NCBI GenBank assembly: GCA_913063325.1
Contig: CAJXYE010000014.1
Span: forward strand, 24,607-88,606
DNA: 64,000 nucleotides
Direction of reading: 5' to 3'
Source of the DNA: an uncultured Colwellia sp.
GTDB lineage: Bacteria; Pseudomonadota; Gammaproteobacteria; Enterobacterales; Alteromonadaceae
How positions within the stretch are numbered: position 1 is the stretch's first letter; each line of letters begins with the position of its first letter. Shown here in pieces: positions 59,701-64,000 of this stretch. The translations under genes were made by a program, and so were the position numbers. A model generated the notes under the pieces. That model searched no databases. It had not been told where the DNA came from and worked only from the letters and a program-made list of their open reading frames with translations.

Positions 59701-62490
59701 ATGAAAATCAATAATAAATTAACTCTTGCGGTATGTTTGGCCCTAAGTATAAGTGCTTGTTCGCCTAAAATGACAGCAGAGCAGTATGTAGCACAAGCAA
59801 AAGAATTTTCTGAAAAACGTGACCATAGCAGCGCGATTATTGCCCTGAAAAATGCTGTTAGACTTAATCCTAAAGATGCAATAGTAAGAAATGCATTAGG
59901 TGTAGCCTATTTGAACCAAGGAGATTATTTAGGTGCAGAAAAAGAATTAGAAAAGGCTCAAACATTAGGTCTTAATGATGTATTGCTTATCGCTAACTTA
60001 GTGCAAACAAAATTTAAACTCAGTAAATTTGACAATGTTTATCAAATTGCGGACCAAAGTGGTTCATACCCAGACGCTGAACAAGTTATTATATTAACTT
60101 ACGCCGGTATTGCTTCAATTCATCAAGGCAAATCAGAGCAAGCAAAAACATACATAGAGCAAGCGGTAAGTCTTAGCGATGACTCTGTTTATGGTGGAAT
60201 TGGTAGGGCATACCTTTCTCATTCAGATAATAACTATAAAAACGGTTTAGCGACAGTTGATGAGCTTTTAGCGAGTTCACCTGACTTTGCTGAAGCAGTG
60301 TTATTAAAGGGGTATTTATTACAAGCCTCGGAAGCGTTTGATGAAGCAGCTAAAACCTTTGAACAATATGCCAAATTGCGCCCTAAGGATATTCAAGCGC
60401 TATTCTTCATCGCCAAAAACTATGTGCTTGCCCAGAACTTTGATGTTGCAGAGCCGCACGTTAATTTATTATTGAAAATTTCAGAGTTTCATCCCCTTGC
60501 CAATCAATTAAAGGCTGAAATTGAATACTCAAGAGAAAACTTTAGCAAAGCGAAAGAGCATGCTGTTACTTCTTTTCAACAAAATGAAGATTTCAATCTC
60601 TCAAAAATAATTGCGGGTATGAGTGCTTATAAGTTAGGAGACTATGAGCAGTCTTATCAATATTTAATCTCAGTTAAAGATATATTACCGCCGGAACATA
60701 TAGTAAGAAAACTAATAATAGATTTACAGCTTAAGTTGGGTTACGACACTGAAGCCGTTACTGAGCTACAGTCTTTAGCTGAACTCGATGCTGTAGACCC
60801 TTCAATGTTAACGATGGCAAGTAACCAAATGCTAACCTCGGGTAACATAGAAGCGGCGCAAGAGTTACTTCAATCGTCAATAGATTTGAATACATCAAAC
60901 CCAAGAGAACTGGCGAAACAAGGTGTTACGCAACTTCGTTTGAATCAAGCTGATAAAGGAATAGCCATATTAGAGCAAGCGTTAAAGTTAGACCCTGAAT
61001 TGGCTTTTGCAGAACAAGGGTTGGCAATTGGTTATATCGGTAATAAGCAGTACGCTAAGGCTTTAGTTATAGCTAAAAAATGGCAACAAGAAGATGATAA
61101 AAAGGTGCAAGGTTATTTACTTGAAAGTTTAATATTAGATAAACAAAAGATGATAACCGAAGCTCAAGAAATACTTAATAAGATACTCACACTAGATAGT
61201 AATAATGTTGCTGCTTTGTATAAATTAGGTGCCTATGCACATCAAGATAAAAATATAGATTTAGCTTTTCGTTATTATACTCAAGTATTGCAGCAACAGC
61301 CTCAACACATGAGAGCAATGATAAACTATACCCGTTTAATTTCATCAACACTTATACAAGATAAAAGCTTTTCTGATAAAGCGGTGAGTTTTTATCAAGC
61401 AGAGTTAGCTGCTAAGCCAGAAAACAATCATATAAAAATAGGCTTAGCTTATATGTACAAACTAAATGAAAACTATGAATCTGCAATAAAATTATTGCAG
61501 ACAATCGCGAGCAGTAGTAAACCGATTGAAGGTATTGATATTGCACTTGGTGATACTTATAAAGCTCAGGGAAATTGGCAGGAAGCAATAAATTCATATC
61601 AAAAATTTGTAGATGCTAATGCTAAAGATCTGAGAGCTACTCAAAAATTACTAACAATGTTTGAACAACGTGGTCAAGTAGATAAAGCGTTAACGCAACT
61701 TAATAAAGCCATAACATATAATCAAGATAATGATGGCCTATTGTTATTGAAATTATATTATCAATCAATACTGAAAATTGAACCAAATCAAGCTGATCTG
61801 GTAAAAATAAAAGCGAGTAAAGTTACCGCTAATCATTCACTCTTAGATAAAACCTTAGCAAATTTTGCGTCTAACTATAAAAACTTTGACGCATCTGCTA
61901 AGCACTATGCCAGTGCATACGAGAAAAATACAAGTAATAGCAATGCTGTAGGTTGGTCAAAATCTGTTGCATTAAAAGGTGATAAAAAGAAAGCTGTTAA
62001 TATATTAGAAGGTCATATTGATAGTTTATCAGAAGATAAAGAGGCCGTTGGCGTAAAAGTAGTATTGGCAGAAGAATATATAAACATTAGCAATACTTCA
62101 AAAGCAATAGAGATGTATGAAAATATTTTGGCAACAAATCCTCAAAATGTTATAGCGTTGAATAATTTGTCTTTCTTGTTGCTACAAGAGGGGAAAGATA
62201 AAAAGTCGTTAGATTATGCATTACGAGCAGTAGCAATTAAAGGTAATAACGCAGCGGTTATTGATACCTATGCAAAGGCTTTAGTCGCTAATAAACAACT
62301 AGATTTGGCGATGAAACAGTATGATAAATCAATATCGATAGACAACTCTGTTATTGAAGTTCATATTAATAAAGCAGAAGCGTTAATTCTTAACCAGCAA
62401 GGTGATGAGGCTAAGTTGCTATTAAAAAGTCTTAAAACCGATAATGAGCAAGAGCAAGTACGTATTAAGCAATTATTGAAAGGGTTATAA
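59701..62490 (+). CDS. prsT: PrsT-like TPR lipoprotein of the XrtA/PEP-CTERM system
   Basis: A 929-residue protein from ATG 59701, chosen because it gives a clean lipoprotein signal (LAVCLALSISAC, Cys20) with GGAG at 59692-59695; an earlier in-frame start at 59659 would bury it. After Cys20, at least 18 tetratricopeptide-type helix pairs run to the end, for example AIIALKNAVRLNPKDAIVRNALGVAYL, then GDYLGAEKELEKAQ near the start, and AIEMYENILATNPQNVIALNNLSFLL late. Length and repeats match the PEP-CTERM-system TPR lipoprotein PrsT, thought to act in glycan or protein export in the periplasm. It is monocistronic, divergent from the FemAB-like gene. Confidence 0.88.
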   Translation: MKINNKLTLAVCLALSISACSPKMTAEQYVAQAKEFSEKRDHSSAIIALKNAVRLNPKDAIVRNALGVAYLNQGDYLGAEKELEKAQTLGLNDVLLIANLVQTKFKLSKFDNVYQIADQSGSYPDAEQVIILTYAGIASIHQGKSEQAKTYIEQAVSLSDDSVYGGIGRAYLSHSDNNYKNGLATVDELLASSPDFAEAVLLKGYLLQASEAFDEAAKTFEQYAKLRPKDIQALFFIAKNYVLAQNFDVAEPHVNLLLKISEFHPLANQLKAEIEYSRENFSKAKEHAVTSFQQNEDFNLSKIIAGMSAYKLGDYEQSYQYLISVKDILPPEHIVRKLIIDLQLKLGYDTEAVTELQSLAELDAVDPSMLTMASNQMLTSGNIEAAQELLQSSIDLNTSNPRELAKQGVTQLRLNQADKGIAILEQALKLDPELAFAEQGLAIGYIGNKQYAKALVIAKKWQQEDDKKVQGYLLESLILDKQKMITEAQEILNKILTLDSNNVAALYKLGAYAHQDKNIDLAFRYYTQVLQQQPQHMRAMINYTRLISSTLIQDKSFSDKAVSFYQAELAAKPENNHIKIGLAYMYKLNENYESAIKLLQTIASSSKPIEGIDIALGDTYKAQGNWQEAINSYQKFVDANAKDLRATQKLLTMFEQRGQVDKALTQLNKAITYNQDNDGLLLLKLYYQSILKIEPNQADLVKIKASKVTANHSLLDKTLANFASNYKNFDASAKHYASAYEKNTSNSNAVGWSKSVALKGDKKKAVNILEGHIDSLSEDKEAVGVKVVLAEEYINISNTSKAIEMYENILATNPQNVIALNNLSFLLLQEGKDKKSLDYALRAVAIKGNNAAVIDTYAKALVANKQLDLAMKQYDKSISIDNSVIEVHINKAEALILNQQGDEAKLLLKSLKTDNEQEQVRIKQLLKGL

Positions 62491-62593
62491 TGGCTATAAC
62501 CACTTATTTAAATTGTCAGCTTTTTTTACAAAGTTTTTTCGCTGTGGTTAAGAGGATCTTCTAATTAATTGTATTATATCGTGTTTTTATTGT

Positions 62594-62609
62594 TGGCACA
62601 CGATGTGCT
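62594..62609 (+). promoter_or_regulatory. Sigma-54 (-24/-12) promoter of the PEP-CTERM gene
   Basis: TGGCAC-ACGAT-GTGCT at 62594-62609 fits the sigma-54 consensus TGGCAC-N5-TTGCW with one change, GG and GC being ten bases apart as required. The predicted transcript start is about 62620, giving a 40-base leader before ATG 62659. Control of PEP-CTERM genes by RpoN with the PrsK/PrsR two-component pair is known in floc-forming bacteria, so the site fits the family's biology. PrsK and PrsR are not in this window. Confidence 0.8.
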
Positions 62610-62658
62610 TTATCTAGATTACATTAAAGAATTCACGAAAACATTAACGGGAAATATT

Positions 62659-63357
62659 ATGATTAAATTAGGGAAAAAATTAGGGCTAGCTGCTTTACTA
62701 GCTTTTGGTGTGATTAGTGCTGCAAATGCAAGTTTAGTTACTTTAGATACTTTTGATTATGATACTAATATAGATATCGAACATCCTGGAATTTCAACTG
62801 CTGAGCGGTTTGATATCAATCCCGCAAATGGAGATGTGAGATATACTATTACACGTACTTCTGGGGCTCTTGGTTCGGCTGGTGCTGAATCATTTAACGT
62901 CTTAGATGGAGATTTAAAATGGAGCAACCCATCTGGTGTAGAATCTGAGTTAGTACTTTACTATTCTGAATTTGGTGGTTTACCTGGAACTGGTTTTTTA
63001 GATCTTACTTTCGGTGGATCAATGAGTGCCTTCTATTTTGATGTAATGCAATCAGATTTTGGTTTTGCTATTGAAGTGGTTGTCGGTAGCTTAAGTGGCG
63101 TAAGTATTTGGTCAAGCATTTCGGAAGAAATTGATAGCCTTACACGCCAAACGGCATCATTTGATAGCTTTGTTGATGTTGGACCTGGAGCAGACTTTTC
63201 TGCAGCAACATTTGTTCAAATTAAACTTTCCTCTAATGGGGTTGATGCAGTGGATTTACACCTTGTTGAGTTTGGTACCATTCCAGAACCAACAACCGTT
63301 GCTATCTTTGGTTTAGCGCTTGTTGGTCTAGGTCTTTCAAGAAGAAAAGCAAAATAA
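62659..63357 (+). CDS. PEP-CTERM sorting-signal protein
   Basis: A 232-residue secreted protein from ATG 62659. It has a basic start and hydrophobic core (MIKLGKKLGLAALLAFGVIS, AANA cleavage site). The mature part is beta-rich, acidic and free of Cys, with no family I recognise. The C-terminus is a full PEP-CTERM signal: PEP at 209-211 in IPEPTTVAIFGLALVGLGLS, then RRKAK. Exosortase XrtA would cut near PEP and free the protein to the surface or extracellular matrix. It has its own sigma-54-like promoter and a terminator right after it, so it is transcribed alone. ATG 62659 is preferred over an earlier in-frame start at 62569, which would include the promoter. Confidence 0.93.
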   Translation: MIKLGKKLGLAALLAFGVISAANASLVTLDTFDYDTNIDIEHPGISTAERFDINPANGDVRYTITRTSGALGSAGAESFNVLDGDLKWSNPSGVESELVLYYSEFGGLPGTGFLDLTFGGSMSAFYFDVMQSDFGFAIEVVVGSLSGVSIWSSISEEIDSLTRQTASFDSFVDVGPGADFSAATFVQIKLSSNGVDAVDLHLVEFGTIPEPTTVAIFGLALVGLGLSRRKAK

Positions 63358-63392
63358 TATAAATATAACTGCTTGTTAGTTATATTAAATAA

Positions 63393-63416
63393 ACCTCGCA
63401 ATTGCGGGGTTTTTTA
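63393..63416 (+). terminator. Rho-independent terminator of the PEP-CTERM gene
   Basis: Stem CCTCGC / GCGGGG with loop AATT (one G-T pair), followed at once by TTTTTT. It lies 36 bp after the stop codon. Confidence 0.85.
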
Positions 63417-63437
63417 TTGTCTTAAATTTGACTTTTT

Positions 63438-64000
63438 GTCATCCTCGAAGTTTCTTGTCGGGGATCCAGTTATTGCTCTTTGGATTCCAGCCTAAGACAT
63501 TACTGGAATGACGTAGGGGAAGAGATTACTGGCATGACGTATTAGTCCCCCGTCTTCAAGACCTATCTCGTCGTCATCCTCGAAGTTTCTTGTCGAGGAT
63601 CCAGTTGTTGCTCTTTGGATTCCAGCCCAAAACAATGCTGGAATGACGGGAGTGGAGACATTACTGGAATGACGTAGGGGAAGAGATTACTGCCATGACG
63701 TATCAGTCCCCTGGCTTCAAGACCTATCTCGTCGTCATCCTCAAGTTGCACTATTCGTCATCCTCGAAGTTTCTTGTCGGGGATCCAGTTGTTGCTCTTT
63801 GGATTCCAGCCCAAGACATTACTGGAATGACGTAGAGAAAGAGACCACTAGAATGACGTAGAGGGAGATATTACTAGCATGACGTATCAGTCCCCTCGGC
63901 TTCAAGACCTATCTCGTCGTCACCCTCGAAGTTTCTTGTCGAGGATCCAGTTGTTGCTCTTTGGATTCCAGCCCAAAACAATGCTGGAATGACGGGAGTG
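63438..64000 (-). repeat. Tandem composite palindromic repeats at the right edge
   Basis: On the + strand, about four units begin at 63438, 63572, 63757 and 63918. Each is B (GTCATCCTCGAAGTTTCTTG, then GGATCCA), GTTGTTGCTCTT linker, A' (TGGATTCCAGCC, then ACTGGAATGACG) and 24-26-nt tails such as TACTGGCATGACGTA, ending with AAGACCTATCTCGTCGTCAT. The block runs off the window. Orientation is opposite to the array at 4353-4600, to which it is nearly identical over more than 80 bp. No gene is seen after 63357. Confidence 0.92.

Overview
This AT-rich window reads as part of one very large extracellular polysaccharide locus from a marine gammaproteobacterium. The TIGR-type XrtA/PEP-CTERM genes, sulfotransferases and general protein style suggest Alteromonadales, perhaps the Colwelliaceae (Colwellia/Thalassotalea); the genus is a guess. 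The anchor is an exosortase A (XrtA) system. It comprises the C-terminal tail of an exosortase/EpsI gene at the left edge, its companion glycosyltransferase and amidotransferase, an exosortase-type O-glycosylation ligase, a FemAB-like GNAT protein, a PrsT-like TPR lipoprotein, and at the right end a small PEP-CTERM substrate protein with a sigma-54-like promoter.

Layout. (1) 1-16.2 kb, + strand: exosortase tail, two GT4 glycosyltransferases split by repeat-encoded inserts, amidotransferase, two toxin-antitoxin pairs lying among repeats, a third GT4, a 28-codon membrane mini-ORF, the ligase, two DxD glycosyltransferases, a pyruvyl transferase, a PP-loop/CxxCxxC protein and a Wzx flippase. (2) 16.3-27 kb, mixed strands: three OafA-type acyltransferases, a chain-length (GumC/Wzz) protein with a recombinase-like tail, and a large polytopic membrane protein. 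(3) 27.4-40.8 kb, mostly +: rfbB, rfbA and a VioA-like aminotransferase (dTDP-4-amino-4,6-dideoxyglucose route), followed by GNAT, PLP-lyase, ATP-grasp, WbqC, LbH acyltransferase and BKACE genes that look like a tailoring branch. These are followed by a second flippase, sulfotransferases and a GT2, with several gene remnants in between. (4) 40.9-59.5 kb, - strand: glycosyltransferases, TupA-like ATP-grasp, sulfotransferase, polysaccharide deacetylase, lipoprotein, PHP phosphoesterase, an ATP-grasp/LMW-phosphatase fusion, a third flippase and the FemAB-like protein. (5) 59.7-63.4 kb, +: the PrsT-like protein and the PEP-CTERM protein.

How the genes work together (inference): nucleotide sugars are made and modified, assembled by many GTs on a lipid carrier, flipped by Wzx proteins, polymerised or ligated under control of the GumC/Wzz protein, and decorated by acetyl, pyruvyl and sulfate groups. 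PEP-CTERM proteins are sorted by XrtA into the same matrix. Three flippases, three acyltransferases and four sulfotransferase genes (one broken) suggest a mosaic of more than one glycan module.

The most unusual feature is a family of composite palindromic repeats. One half (A) runs CGTCATTCC...GGAATCCA and the other (B) runs GGATCCTCGA...TCGAGGATGACG. It occurs in many intergenic gaps, often as tandem arrays with a 24-nt period. It also lies in frame inside two glycosyltransferase genes, adding about 360 and 107 residues, and supplies the C-terminus and stop codon of a flippase. In all three genes the A half is read in the same frame. This resembles Rickettsia palindromic elements in concept. 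No tRNA, rRNA, CRISPR array or intact transposase gene was seen.
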